Part shown: one piece after another, positions 46,521-55,614 of the stretch
Numbering within the stretch: position 1 is the first letter of the stretch
Layout of the letters: each line of letters begins with the position of its first letter
Notes under the pieces: generated by a model
The model's database searches: none
The model's input: only the letters and a program-made list of their open reading frames with translations
What the model was told of the DNA's origin: nothing
Position numbers and translations under genes: made by a program
Assembly: GCF_029194005.1 (NCBI RefSeq)
Contig: NZ_JARFVA010000001.1
Coordinates: 372,001 to 436,000 of the forward strand
Direction: 5' to 3'
Length of the DNA stretch: 64,000 bases
Source of the DNA: Flagellimonas okinawensis
GTDB lineage: Bacteria > Bacteroidota > Bacteroidia > Flavobacteriales > Flavobacteriaceae

Positions 46521-48104
46521 TTAAATTAAAGGGAGTTTTATAAAGAAAGTGCTTCCTTTTCCTTTTTCACTTTCCGCATAAACTTCACCCTGATGATCGT
46601 CTATAATTCGTTTTACGTAGGCCAAGCCTAATCCATGGCCTTTAACGTTATGTATGTCGCCGGTATGTTCCCGGTAAAATTTTTCAAATACTTTTTTGAG
46701 CACTACTTTGCTCATTCCCGCACCTTGATCTTGCACTTTAATAATGATGCTGTTTTTGACCACCTCGGTGAAAACATCAATTTTTGGTGTTTCGGGAGAA
46801 TACTTCACGGCATTGTCCAAAATATTGACTATCACATTGGTCATGTGCATATCGTTGGCTAGGACATCGGAGCGTTCTGCATCCAAATGTGCGTTAACAT
46901 AACCTCCCCTATCTTGCACTATCAGTTCAATGTGCGCAATGGCGTCGGTTATTATGTCATGCATATTCACCCTATCCTTACTAATGTCCAATTGGTTTTT
47001 CTCCAATTTGGATATCCGTAGCACATTCTCAACTTGTGCATGCATACGCTTATTCTCGTCTCGAATCATTCCCAAGTAGCGCAGAACCTTTTCCTTGTCC
47101 TCTATGGACTTTGGATTACGGATAGCTTCCACAGCTAAATTGATGGTTGCAATCGGAGTCTTGAACTCGTGCGTCATATTATTGATGAAATCCGATTTAA
47201 TCTCGGAAATACGTTTTTGCTTGATCAATTGATAAATGGCACTGGAATAAGCCAGCATAATTACCAATGTAAAAACCAATGATAAAATGGCCATTCCCAT
47301 CACAGAACTAAAAATGTACCGTTTCATGCTTGGGAATGTCAGCAATAAAGAAAAGTTGGATTGACCCTCACTGTCTTTAAAAATTGGTGCCTTATACATT
47401 TTGGAACCAGAGAACTTAAATTTTCTGGAACGAACTTTTGTGGGATAACCTTGACTGTACACCCCGTACTCATAATCAATATCGATGTTCCTGTTACTCA
47501 ATTCCTGACTAAGGAGCAATTCCAATTCTTGCTTGGAAACCCTTTTATGGATGGGTTGCGTTTTGGAGTACTCCATAAACACATCCTCCCAGGCAGCTCT
47601 CTCAATCTTATCGAGCTTACCGATATTGGTCACCTTTTCTATTGGGGTCAAACTGTAACTTTTACCATCGAGCCCAAACTCTTCCTTAAAAACACTTTTT
47701 GTTCTAAGGCTGGTAAAATTTTTGAGCGTGGTGGTATCCGAACCGCCTAATTTATTATCAAAGAACGCCGAGGTTATATTGTAATCTTCTTCAAGAATTC
47801 CATGAGAATAAAAAAGGATTTCGTCGGAATTGAGATCCCTTTCCATAAACATAAACTTCTTATACTGGGCACCTTTAGGTTCGCCAATACTATCTGCAAG
47901 AGAAGCCAACTGGTCCGAGTATTCCTTCATCTCGCGCTTCTCCACCCTACTCGCAACTTTATCCAGTATGTCGGTAACTGTTCTCGAAAATTGTTCTTCC
48001 TTATCGTTTATGGATGTCTTGATCCAGTAAACCTGCACGAAAATTATCCCCAAAAGGGATAAGCTCATAAGAACAACCAGAAGAACGAATAGCTTCTTGT
48101 TCAT
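46521..48104 (-). CDS. rprX: Sensor histidine kinase, RprX-like
   Basis: A 527-residue membrane kinase. Helix one is KKLFVLLVVLMSLSLLGIIFVQVYW and helix two (about 270-295) is SSVMGMAILSLVFTLVIMLAYSSAIY. Between them is a ~230-residue periplasmic sensor domain. The cytosolic part has the HisKA site NNMTHEFKTPIATINLAVEAI with its phospho-His, and HATPase motifs NVIVNILDNAVKYSPETP, KVQDQGAGMS and GHGLGLAYVKRIIDDHQGEVY. The partner regulator follows directly. Two inverted repeats lie in the 64 bp upstream (48138-48172), possibly an autoregulatory site. Confidence 0.92.
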   Translation of the reverse strand: MNKKLFVLLVVLMSLSLLGIIFVQVYWIKTSINDKEEQFSRTVTDILDKVASRVEKREMKEYSDQLASLADSIGEPKGAQYKKFMFMERDLNSDEILFYSHGILEEDYNITSAFFDNKLGGSDTTTLKNFTSLRTKSVFKEEFGLDGKSYSLTPIEKVTNIGKLDKIERAAWEDVFMEYSKTQPIHKRVSKQELELLLSQELSNRNIDIDYEYGVYSQGYPTKVRSRKFKFSGSKMYKAPIFKDSEGQSNFSLLLTFPSMKRYIFSSVMGMAILSLVFTLVIMLAYSSAIYQLIKQKRISEIKSDFINNMTHEFKTPIATINLAVEAIRNPKSIEDKEKVLRYLGMIRDENKRMHAQVENVLRISKLEKNQLDISKDRVNMHDIITDAIAHIELIVQDRGGYVNAHLDAERSDVLANDMHMTNVIVNILDNAVKYSPETPKIDVFTEVVKNSIIIKVQDQGAGMSKVVLKKVFEKFYREHTGDIHNVKGHGLGLAYVKRIIDDHQGEVYAESEKGKGSTFFIKLPLI

Positions 48105-48137
48105 TGGTGTAAAATTAAAAATTTAACATTTAGTAGT

Positions 48138-48172
48138 TTGGTCGTTTAACCAAAACTTAACATAAATGTTAA
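48138..48172. promoter_or_regulatory. Two inverted repeats upstream of the rprXY-like operon
   Basis: TTTGGT/ACCAAA arms span 48138-48155, and TTAACAT/ATGTTAA (two-base centre) spans 48157-48172, where the right end overlaps the coaE stop region. They lie 35-70 bp upstream of the kinase start. They may serve as sites for the response regulator. Confidence 0.35.
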
Positions 48173-48762
48173 AATTTAGACGCTAATGCTAATAGTTTGA
48201 GGTGTAGCTCTTTAACCTTGTTCTTGGTTTTGTCCAAGTCCAAATTTTCCAGCAAATAATCTGCCATACCGAGTTTTTCTTCGTCTTTCAGCTGGTTTTC
48301 CAGACGATCAACAACGGCCTCTTTGTCCACACTGTCCCGCTCCACTACTCTTTGTATTCGAGTAGCAACAGGGGCAGTCACCAAAATTGTTCGATCGTAT
48401 TTGTCCTGGGATCCATTTTCAAAAATCAAGGCGGATTCTTGAATTACATATGGTGTTTTCTGTTCTTTGGCCCATTGTATAAAATGATTTCCTACAGCGG
48501 GATGCACAATACCATTTAGTTTTTGTAGCAATTCTGGGTCTTTAAAAACCTTATTAGCAATGTAAGATCTGTTTAAATATCCATTTTCATAGGCTTCATT
48601 ACCGAGCAGAGCAATTATAGCGGCAATCACCTCTTTGGAACTGGACATGAGTTTTTTGGCCTCTATATCCGAATCATAGACGGGAACGCCAAGCTCTCTG
48701 AACATTTTGGCCACAGTGCTTTTACCGCTTCCAATACCTCCTGTTAATCCTACCACCATCAT
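48169..48762 (-). CDS. coaE: Dephospho-CoA kinase
   Basis: Last step of coenzyme A synthesis: phosphorylates the 3' hydroxyl of dephospho-CoA. The 197-residue sequence opens MMVVGLTGGIGSGKSTVAKMF (P-loop), has VPVYDSDIEAKKLM (catalytic DxD region), LNRSYIANKVFKDPELLQKLNGIVHPAV and VIQESALIFENGSQDKYDRTILVTAP. The start ATG at 48762 overlaps the ybbR-like stop (ATGA); a second ATG three bases on is also possible. Together with coaBC at 54-55 kb, the window covers most of the pathway from phosphopantothenate. Confidence 0.96.
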   Translation of the reverse strand: MMVVGLTGGIGSGKSTVAKMFRELGVPVYDSDIEAKKLMSSSKEVIAAIIALLGNEAYENGYLNRSYIANKVFKDPELLQKLNGIVHPAVGNHFIQWAKEQKTPYVIQESALIFENGSQDKYDRTILVTAPVATRIQRVVERDSVDKEAVVDRLENQLKDEEKLGMADYLLENLDLDKTKNKVKELHLKLLALASKF

Positions 48763-49715
48763 TGCTGCTCCAATACAAAGTTTACCGTATTCTCTTCCAA
48801 CCTTACATCATATACCTTTTGCGGGCTCTCCGTAACCTCCAAAAACAATGTGCGGCTATCGGAGCCTTGTAATTGACCATAATCGGCCACAATTTCAAAA
48901 TCCGAAGCTGAAATCTCTTTTAACCGGTCAATAGTTGCCTTACACAGTATTGTAACTGCATTTGGAAAAGTTCGAACATGATAACCTTCCGGTATATTAA
49001 TGACCTGTATCGGTACTTCGAACACTTTTTCGGAAAATTTGGAAACCTTGCCGGCTACAGTTGCTCTACTATTGGAAAATATGCTATTATCCAATCCCTT
49101 GGGGAATACCAAAGTAACCTCATTAGAAAAATCTGAATTTACATTGGCCAATTGTAGGGGTGCTGTTTTAATAGATTCCAGTGTGTCAATTTCATTTTTT
49201 GGTCCCTTCACCTCCACGGAATCCGGCGATATTTGGAGTTTTCCGTCCAAAATATAATTTTGCTGAAGCTGAAGGTCCAAAACCGCCTTTACCGGTATTT
49301 TTTTGGAATCCACTTGATAGAGGTCCACAACGTAAGTGTTCGAGTCCAATTCCAATAAAGATATATTCTGCGATAATTGTTGATCCATCTGCCTTTTAAA
49401 GGAGTCTTCGCTTAAAAAATACCTCCCACTATTAAATTCGACCTGTGATACATCAATATCTATTCGGCTCCTAAATATTTTATAGTACAAAAACTGAAAA
49501 CCACTGGCTCTCAATTTGGCCTCGATTTGATTGTTCGCATTTTTTCCGAGCAACAAGGAGTCGGGCAGATTTCGGTAATTGACTGTAAAATATGCCCTAG
49601 ACTCGTAGGTATCGGATAAATTACTGATGAACCATGCCAAAAAAGAGCAAAGCAAGAAAAGTGAAAATACTTTTACCTTTTTTTTGTTGAGGCCGTGCAA
49701 TACCTTTTTAACCAC
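48759..49715 (-). CDS. YbbR-like domain protein, membrane-anchored
   Basis: A 318-residue single-pass protein. I set the start at the GTG at 49715, which overlaps the stop of the upstream glycosyltransferase (GTGGTTAA); the long upstream open frame to 50057 runs through that gene and is spurious. The N-terminus is MVKKVLHGLNKKKVKVFSLFLLCSFLAWFISNLSD, a basic cytosolic end then a membrane helix. YbbR repeats follow, with PDSVEVKGPKNEIDTLESIKT (PxxVxVxGP motif) as in CdaA regulator YbbR/CdaR. The neighbours are coaE and a glycosyltransferase; no diadenylate cyclase is nearby. Confidence 0.85.
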   Translation of the reverse strand: MVKKVLHGLNKKKVKVFSLFLLCSFLAWFISNLSDTYESRAYFTVNYRNLPDSLLLGKNANNQIEAKLRASGFQFLYYKIFRSRIDIDVSQVEFNSGRYFLSEDSFKRQMDQQLSQNISLLELDSNTYVVDLYQVDSKKIPVKAVLDLQLQQNYILDGKLQISPDSVEVKGPKNEIDTLESIKTAPLQLANVNSDFSNEVTLVFPKGLDNSIFSNSRATVAGKVSKFSEKVFEVPIQVINIPEGYHVRTFPNAVTILCKATIDRLKEISASDFEIVADYGQLQGSDSRTLFLEVTESPQKVYDVRLEENTVNFVLEQQ

Positions 49716-50724
49716 CTTTACTTTTCTTAAAAAATAGTTTTGGAAACAGTTCTTCTGGCTCCTTTTTACTAAAGTTAAGCAACATTGTGGACTTGAAAAA
49801 ACCAATTCCATATCCTGTAAACTGTACCAGGGCAGCATAAATGGCCAAGAAGGCGACCAACAGGTTCCTATTCTTGATAAATGCATCCAAAAACAGTACG
49901 GCAAAATAGAACACGTATAACACCAACGGAAGCCAAAGCCCGAAGATGGCAAAAACAACTGCAACACATAACCCGAACATGAACCAGGTAGGAAACCAAT
50001 AGGTGGGCTTTGCGGTTCCAGGGTGCCATTTGTTGAGTATAGGGCGCACCATCCCAAATTTGTTTACTTGAATGTAGAATTTATTCCAATCGATACGGCG
50101 TTTGTGGTAAACATAAGCTTCAGGAAACAACCTTGTTTCAAAACCAGCTTTCCATATGCGAAAAGTCAAATCCGGATCTTCTCCCGGATGAATTCTACCA
50201 AAACCGCCCGCTCTTTCAAATGCTTGTTTGGAAATACCCATATTAAAGCTTCGTGGTTGAAACTTTCCAACTGCTTTTTTACCCCCACGTATTCCACCTG
50301 TGGTAAAAAAAGAGGTCATCACGTAGTTAATTGCCTTTTGTACGATGGTGAAAGATGCATCGGCGGCATCTGGTCCACCAAAACAATGGACAAAATCCTT
50401 TTCCAGTTCCTTGTTAACTTCGGACAAGTATTGTTTTGGCAGTATACAATCTGAATCCAAAATGATATAGTAATTCCCTTTGGCATTTTGCATTCCAAAA
50501 TTTCTGGAATCGCCGGGTCCCGAGTTTTCCTTAAAATAATAGGATATGTTTAGCTTGTCCCGGAATTTCTCCACAATACCCTCCGAAGATTCCGAAGAAC
50601 CATCTTCTACGATAACCACTTCAAAATCTTTCTGGAAATCCTGTCTTTCAAGACTTTCCAAGAGCTCCCGAACCTCTTCCGGCCTGTTGTAAACCGGAAC
50701 TATTATGGATAAAACAGTATTCAT
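49708..50724 (-). CDS. Family 2 glycosyltransferase with C-terminal membrane helices
   Basis: A 338-residue GT2 enzyme. The start is the ATG at 50724 (MNTVLSIIVPVYNRPEEVRELLESL); a six-residue extension to 50742 is unlikely. It has VVIVEDGSS (nucleotide-sugar Asp), SGPGDSRNFGMQNAKGNYYIILDSDC (the DxD), GGIRGGKKAV and HPGEDPDLTFRIWKAG (catalytic ED), followed by three hydrophobic segments (WFPTWFMFGLCVAVVFAIFGLW and beyond). It likely adds a sugar to a surface glycan; the acceptor is unknown. ybbR begins within its last codons. Confidence 0.92.
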   Translation of the reverse strand: MNTVLSIIVPVYNRPEEVRELLESLERQDFQKDFEVVIVEDGSSESSEGIVEKFRDKLNISYYFKENSGPGDSRNFGMQNAKGNYYIILDSDCILPKQYLSEVNKELEKDFVHCFGGPDAADASFTIVQKAINYVMTSFFTTGGIRGGKKAVGKFQPRSFNMGISKQAFERAGGFGRIHPGEDPDLTFRIWKAGFETRLFPEAYVYHKRRIDWNKFYIQVNKFGMVRPILNKWHPGTAKPTYWFPTWFMFGLCVAVVFAIFGLWLPLVLYVFYFAVLFLDAFIKNRNLLVAFLAIYAALVQFTGYGIGFFKSTMLLNFSKKEPEELFPKLFFKKSKGG

Positions 50725-50735
50725 ATCAAATAGAA

Positions 50736-50760
50736 AAGCCATCCCAAAAAAGGATGGCTT
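50736..50760 (-). terminator. Terminator of the fabI transcript
   Basis: On the minus strand AAGCCATCC and GGATGGCTT pair over 9 bp around a short T-rich loop, followed by TTCTATTTG. It closes the fabI gene. The glycosyltransferase start (50724) is 12 bp further on. Confidence 0.75.
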
Positions 50761-50780
50761 CCCTCAATTTTTTTTAGGGT

Positions 50781-51593
50781 TTATTCCGAAAATTCATCGA
50801 TTACCTCTTGGCTTACCCCGGTATTGGAGAAACCACCGTCGTGGAACAGATTCTGCATGGTAACCTTTTTGGTCAAATCAGAGAATAAGGACACCGTATA
50901 ATTAGCACAGTCGTCTGCGGTGGCATTACCCAACGGAGACATTTTTTCTGCATAATTGATAAAACCATCAAAACCTTTCACACCTTGTCCAGCCGTGGTT
51001 GGGGTTGGTGATTGTGAAATAGTATTAACCCTTACTTTATGCTCTTTTCCAAAGAAGTAGCCAAAACTCCTGGCAACTGACTCCAAATAAGCCTTGTTGT
51101 CAGCCATATCGTTATAGTCTGGGAATGTTCTCTGGGCCGCCATATAGGTCAAGGCAACAATACTTCCCCATTCGTTCATGGCCTCTGCCTTGTAAAGCGA
51201 CTGCATTACTTTATGGAAAGAAAGTGCGGACACATCCCATCCTTTTTCGGTAAAGCTATAATTCTCGTCTGTATAATGTCTTCCTTTTCTAACGTTAACG
51301 GACATTCCTATGGAATGTAGCACAAAATCCAACTTACCACCTAAAATCTCCATGGATTTCTCCACCAAGTTTTTCAAGTCCTCTTCGTTAGTGGCATCTG
51401 CAGGAATTATTTGTGAATTGGTTTTTTCCGCTAGTTCATTGATTTGCCCCATTCGCATAGCGATAGGTGCGTTGGTCAAAACAAACTCACCACCTTCTTC
51501 GTGAACACGTTCAGCGGTTTTCCAAGCAATGGAGTTAGGGTCCAATGCGCCAAAAATGATTCCTTTTTTACCTTTTAAAAGATTGTATGCCAT
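50781..51593 (-). CDS. fabI: Enoyl-[acyl-carrier-protein] reductase (NADH), FabI type
   Basis: Final reduction step in the type II fatty-acid synthesis cycle. From the ATG at 51593 it has 270 residues. It has the FabI-type cofactor loop in GIIFGALDPNSIAWKTAERV, SIGMS-VNVRKGRHYTDENY and the active site in TYMAAQRTFPDYNDMADNKAYLE (Tyr then Lys seven residues on), plus TISQSPTPTTAGQGVKGF in the substrate loop. Such enzymes are the target of triclosan in other bacteria. A perfect TAnnTTTG box (TATCTTTG) lies at 51621-51628. Confidence 0.96.
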   Translation of the reverse strand: MAYNLLKGKKGIIFGALDPNSIAWKTAERVHEEGGEFVLTNAPIAMRMGQINELAEKTNSQIIPADATNEEDLKNLVEKSMEILGGKLDFVLHSIGMSVNVRKGRHYTDENYSFTEKGWDVSALSFHKVMQSLYKAEAMNEWGSIVALTYMAAQRTFPDYNDMADNKAYLESVARSFGYFFGKEHKVRVNTISQSPTPTTAGQGVKGFDGFINYAEKMSPLGNATADDCANYTVSLFSDLTKKVTMQNLFHDGGFSNTGVSQEVIDEFSE

Positions 51594-51620
51594 AGTTTCT
51601 TGCAATTGTTGATTGTGTGA

Positions 51621-51628
51621 CAAAGATA
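51621..51628 (-). promoter_or_regulatory. fabI promoter box
   Basis: On the minus strand the sequence reads TATCTTTG, an exact -7 match, 27 nt before the fabI ATG at 51593. The predicted leader is about 22 nt. The -33 region is not a good match. Confidence 0.6.
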
Positions 51629-51666
51629 TTTAAACTAATTGAAGTTTGGGAAGCAGCTCGATTGTT

Positions 51667-53319
51667 TTATTGCAACAACTCCTTGGCGTGCGCCAAAGCG
51701 GATTCCGACAACGTTTTACCTCCTAACATTTCAGCTAGCTCCCGCACACGTTCATCTGTGCTTAACTGCTTAATGTGTGTACTTGTACCTTCTGCCCCTT
51801 CTTCCTTGTATACCTTGAATTGGTAGCGTCCTTTTGATGCGACCTGAGGCAAGTGTGTAATGGAAAACACCTGCATGGTATTGCTCATTTGCTGCATAAT
51901 CTCTCCCATTCGGTTTGATATTTCACCGGAAACCCCTGTATCTATTTCATCAAACATCATAGTGGGCAGGTTTTCATACTCGGCCAATATTGATTTTATG
52001 GTGAGCATAATACGCGATAGTTCACCGCCCGATGCAACCTTTTTCAATTCACCATAACTGGAGCCCTTGTTTGCTGAAAACAAGAACACTAAATCATCTT
52101 TTCCGTTGGTTTTGAATGTTTTGGACAGGTTTACCTCAATTTTAAAAGTAGCCGATGGCATACCTAAGGATGATAGGTTTTTTTGAAGCCTTTCGTTTAA
52201 TGTAGGGATTACGGCCTGTCTGCCCTCACTTATTTTCTTGGCCCAAGTATCTACTTTTTTAGTGATGGTCTCAACTTCTTCCTGTTTTTCCTTGATTTTT
52301 GATTCGATATTGGCTACTTCATCCACTTTTTGTGACAACCCTTCACGAATATCGATTAATTCTTTCACCGAATCGGTTTGGTGCTTTTTCTGAAGATCGT
52401 ACAGTTGTTGTAATTGGCCATTGACCACTTCCAAACGTTCTGGATTGGCTTCAACACCTTCCTCCAATTGCTCCAATTCGGAAGCGATGTCATCAGTTTC
52501 AATCAAAACCGATTGAATCCTTTCATATAAAGACTTGTATTCAGCTCCAAAATCCGATAAACCTTGCAATGCACGTTTTAAATCTGTCAGTCTGCCCACA
52601 ATACCCAATTGCTCATCATTCAACAATTGGTGCCCTGCGGACAATTGTCCCATAATCTGCTCCACATTGCTCAACTGCTCATACTCTTCCTCCAGCTCCT
52701 CCTGCATGCCTTCTTTTAGCTTGGCATCTTCCAATTCCTTCAATAAAAAACTATTGTAGTCGTGCTCCTTATCCGCATTGGACTGAAAATCTTCCAACTT
52801 TTGCAGCTCTTTAGAGGCTATCCTTAACTTTTGGAGTTCGTGCGCGTACCCCGAAAGGTTCCCTGAGTTATCTGCCAAAGCATCGAGCACTTTCATCTGG
52901 AAATCATTGTCGGTAAGCTGCATGGTCTGGTGCTGTGAGTGCACATCCACCAATTGATCGCCCAAAGCACGCATTACATCCAAAGTAACCGGAGAGTCAT
53001 TTACAAACGCCCTGGATTTGCCGCTGGGCAAAATTTCCCTTCGAAGAATCGTGGTTTTCTCGTAATCCAAGTCGTTTTCCTCAAAAAATGGCTTGAGTTG
53101 GTATTTGGATACATCAAATTCAGCTTCGATCACACATTTTTGCTCCTTGTTCTTGAGGGACGATAAATCGGCACGCTTTCCCAAAACAAGGGAAAGACCT
53201 CCCAATAGTATGGATTTTCCTGCACCGGTTTCTCCTGTTATGGTGGTGAAGCCGTTGGAAAAAGACACACTTACATCATCAATGAGTGCATAATTTTGGA
53301 TGGATAGATTAACTAGCAA
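51667..53319 (-). CDS. recN: DNA repair protein RecN
   Basis: SMC-like ATPase in double-strand-break repair. The 550-residue protein opens MLVNLSIQNYALIDDVSVSF with the Walker A GETGAGKSILLGG, a long coiled coil (~150-370, KELQKLEDFQ and so on), and the C-terminal ABC signature GGELSRIMLTIKSILAEYENLPTMMFDEIDTGVSG. The start is TTG at 53319, which matches the usual MLxxLSIxNYALI opening. It lies 203 bp downstream of the DUF4835 gene, with a long inverted repeat between, so cotranscription is uncertain. Confidence 0.95.
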   Translation of the reverse strand: MLVNLSIQNYALIDDVSVSFSNGFTTITGETGAGKSILLGGLSLVLGKRADLSSLKNKEQKCVIEAEFDVSKYQLKPFFEENDLDYEKTTILRREILPSGKSRAFVNDSPVTLDVMRALGDQLVDVHSQHQTMQLTDNDFQMKVLDALADNSGNLSGYAHELQKLRIASKELQKLEDFQSNADKEHDYNSFLLKELEDAKLKEGMQEELEEEYEQLSNVEQIMGQLSAGHQLLNDEQLGIVGRLTDLKRALQGLSDFGAEYKSLYERIQSVLIETDDIASELEQLEEGVEANPERLEVVNGQLQQLYDLQKKHQTDSVKELIDIREGLSQKVDEVANIESKIKEKQEEVETITKKVDTWAKKISEGRQAVIPTLNERLQKNLSSLGMPSATFKIEVNLSKTFKTNGKDDLVFLFSANKGSSYGELKKVASGGELSRIMLTIKSILAEYENLPTMMFDEIDTGVSGEISNRMGEIMQQMSNTMQVFSITHLPQVASKGRYQFKVYKEEGAEGTSTHIKQLSTDERVRELAEMLGGKTLSESALAHAKELLQ

Positions 53320-53393
53320 TATCGAAGAATTTACCCGTAAAGATAAATTTCTTTATAGAACTGCACTAACCCATTTTGGATTTTGAAAAAATT

Positions 53394-53510
53394 CGTCATT
53401 TCGAGTGGATTTCACGACAATATGAGTGAAATTTGTATCGAGAAAAAGAATTTTTATCCACAAAAGTTCTCGATACGATTTTTCGTCCCTTAAAATCACT
53501 CGAACTGACG
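53394..53510. repeat. Long imperfect inverted repeat, CGTCATTTCGAGTG family
   Basis: A 117-bp hairpin-like element: left arm 53394-53445 starts CGTCATTTCGAGTG and ends TATCGAGAA; the right arm (about 53466-53510) reads TTCTCGATACG to ACTCGAACTGACG, its imperfect complement. The centre is A+T-rich. It lies between DUF4835 and recN. It resembles the elements at 28754, 38741 and 60152, so it belongs to a dispersed hairpin family. Confidence 0.85.
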
Positions 53511-53522
53511 CTTAAAACTGCG

Positions 53523-54413
53523 CTAGTAATTTATTTCATTCCATGTGCCGGAATAAAATGGAGCAACTTTGTTAAGGGTTTCCTTTAGCTTTACGATGTC
53601 TATCTTGGGACCATCGGAGAAGATATTCTGAATTTCCTCGGATTTGGCATCAAAAAAGGTCTGAATCAAGAAAGCATTGGGCCTACGACTGATAAGCGTT
53701 TCGAACAATCGAAGGCTTCCCGCAATAATTTGCTTGCCCGTACTGTTATTGTCCGCCAATATATCGAGTCCCTTTCTGTGGTAATTGTACATGGCAATCC
53801 TGTATTCCCTAAACGAATTACTCAAAAGATTGTCCACCAGTTCAAAACGGCTACGATCGCCAGTTTCCTGACTCCAACCGCTGTAACTTGAGCTTTGCGC
53901 TTGGGTTACTATATTTTGGGCCCTACGATAAAAGTCATTCCCTCCTTCCAAGGAAAAAGTATCGGCATCCAATCCTAAAATCACATAAACGTAGTACGAT
54001 ATCACCCCTACTAAATTTGAATCGAAGTTATTTGGATTAAAAACCAATGGTTGAAATTCCTGATATTGAAAATTAAAGGCGTTATCCTTATAGTTGAATA
54101 CCGGACTTTCGTAGGTAGTACTAAAAACGGGCCTAGTGGACTGAATTTGAATATTGGCCTCGAAACGGTCCGATTCGTATTGGGTTACGGTGATGAACAT
54201 CCGCGCATTGACCCGTTCATTTTCTCGGTATGTCCTGTTCGTCCATTTGGTCTTATTCACAAAATCGTTGAGCGAACGCTCCAAAGTTCTAAATATCTGC
54301 TGGTTGGTCTGCCCCACTTGGTCAGAGTTTACGGTGACCTGGCAATTCAATTCCTGTGCATGCGTGCCTAGTGCAGCAAATAAAAGAAAAACGGAAAAAA
54401 GTATGTTACGCAT
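53523..54413 (-). CDS. DUF4835 protein, probable type IX secretion accessory (PorD-like)
   Basis: A secreted protein of 296 residues; the signal is MRNILFSVFLLFAALGTHAQELNC. The body matches my memory of DUF4835: NCQVTVNSDQVGQTNQQIFRTLERSLNDFVNKTKWTNRTY, FITVTQYESDRFEANIQIQSTRPVF, FNFQYQEF, YVYVILGLDADTFS and LIQTFFDAKSEEI. Databases label some members PorD, a type IX secretion factor; I hold that label at moderate confidence. Its start overlaps coaBC by 8 bp (54406-54413), so it is translated in the bamD-rpoZ-coaBC run. Confidence 0.85.
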   Translation of the reverse strand: MRNILFSVFLLFAALGTHAQELNCQVTVNSDQVGQTNQQIFRTLERSLNDFVNKTKWTNRTYRENERVNARMFITVTQYESDRFEANIQIQSTRPVFSTTYESPVFNYKDNAFNFQYQEFQPLVFNPNNFDSNLVGVISYYVYVILGLDADTFSLEGGNDFYRRAQNIVTQAQSSSYSGWSQETGDRSRFELVDNLLSNSFREYRIAMYNYHRKGLDILADNNSTGKQIIAGSLRLFETLISRRPNAFLIQTFFDAKSEEIQNIFSDGPKIDIVKLKETLNKVAPFYSGTWNEINY

Positions 54414-55611
54414 GGATTCTGGAGATGATTTCTTCCCAAATATCGGAAGCCACTTCGGACTTCGTCTTCAAATCAAACGTTTTTATCTCCGAATTCTTAT
54501 CTATGAAAGTAATTTTATTTGTGCTTCTACCAAACCCTGCACCATCATCTTTAAGGGAGTTGAGCACAATGCCATCCAAATGCTTTCTTTTTAGTTTGCC
54601 TTTGGCATTTTCCAACTCGTTTTGGGTTTCCAATGCAAACCCTACCAAAAATTGATTCTTTTTGGCTTCACCAAGTGACCTCAAAATGTCTGGTGTTCGT
54701 TCCAGTTCAATCTTCATGTCCCCTTCTTGCTTCTTCAATTTTTCTGAAGCAATGGTCTTAGGTCGATAATCTGCAACGGCAGCTGCGCATATGGCAATAT
54801 CGATATTGGAATAATGTTCATGACAAGCTTCGTACATGTCCTGTGCAGAGGTTACACGAACCAATTGAATATTATTATGTTCGATATTTAAATGCGTAGG
54901 ACCCGACACCAAAATTACGTTTGCGCCAAGGTCAGCAGCTTTTTTGGCCAGTTCGAACCCCATTGTACCCGTGGAACGATTTCCCAGAAAACGCACTGGG
55001 TCAATAGCTTCGTGGGTGGGACCTGCCGTGATGAGCACTTTTTTTCCCGATAACGGAAGACCCTTGGCCAAATCCTCTTGTATAAATGTAACAATGTTCT
55101 CCGGTTCTGCCATACGCCCTTCGCCGTGCAATCCGCTGGCCAATTCGCCTGATTCAGCAGGAATCATGATGTTGCCAAAAGATTGAAGTTTCTCCAAAGA
55201 GCTTTTTGTGGAAGGATGCTTGTACATATCCAAATCCATGGCTGGGGCAAAATACACGGGGCATTTTGCTGACAAATAAGTCGCTAAAAGTAGATTGTCG
55301 CATGTCCCGTTTGCCATTTTGGACAGGGTATTGGCCGTAGCAGGAGCAATCAACATTACATCGGCCCAAAGTCCGAGTTCTACGTGATTGTTCCATGAAA
55401 GACTGCCATCTTCCTCATTCACAAAATCCAATAAAACTGGATTTTTAGAGAGTGTGGAAAGTGTTAGTGGAGAAACAAAAGAGCTGGCGCTCTGGGTCAT
55501 AACAACTTTGACCTGAGCGCCAGCTTTGATCAGTAAACGAACAAGAAATGTAGTCTTGTACGCGGCAATTCCCCCGGAAACTCCCAAAAGAATATTTTTA
55601 CCGCTAAGCAT
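54406..55611 (-). CDS. coaBC: Bifunctional phosphopantothenoylcysteine decarboxylase / phosphopantothenate-cysteine ligase
   Basis: Joins phosphopantothenate to cysteine, then decarboxylates the product to phosphopantetheine. The 401-residue fusion has the CoaC flavin domain first (GVSGGIAAYKTTFLVRLL, active-site His in SLSWNNHVELG, substrate loop FAPAMDLDMYKHP), then CoaB from ~185: VLITAGPTHEAIDPVRFLGNRSTGTMGFELA, AAAVADYRPK with the ligase lysine region and LVGFALETQNE. In the CoaC part the usual PAMN is PAMD. The rpoZ stop lies 3 bp upstream, DUF4835 overlaps by 8 bp downstream. Confidence 0.96.
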   Translation of the reverse strand: MLSGKNILLGVSGGIAAYKTTFLVRLLIKAGAQVKVVMTQSASSFVSPLTLSTLSKNPVLLDFVNEEDGSLSWNNHVELGLWADVMLIAPATANTLSKMANGTCDNLLLATYLSAKCPVYFAPAMDLDMYKHPSTKSSLEKLQSFGNIMIPAESGELASGLHGEGRMAEPENIVTFIQEDLAKGLPLSGKKVLITAGPTHEAIDPVRFLGNRSTGTMGFELAKKAADLGANVILVSGPTHLNIEHNNIQLVRVTSAQDMYEACHEHYSNIDIAICAAAVADYRPKTIASEKLKKQEGDMKIELERTPDILRSLGEAKKNQFLVGFALETQNELENAKGKLKRKHLDGIVLNSLKDDGAGFGRSTNKITFIDKNSEIKTFDLKTKSEVASDIWEEIISRIHA

Positions 55612-55614
55612 TTC

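Noticed and set aside
49716-50057. N-terminal extension of the YbbR-like protein (Cys/Trp-rich, 114 residues)
   Set aside because: It is the shifted frame of the glycosyltransferase gene; the membrane-anchored YbbR start at 49715 explains the protein.
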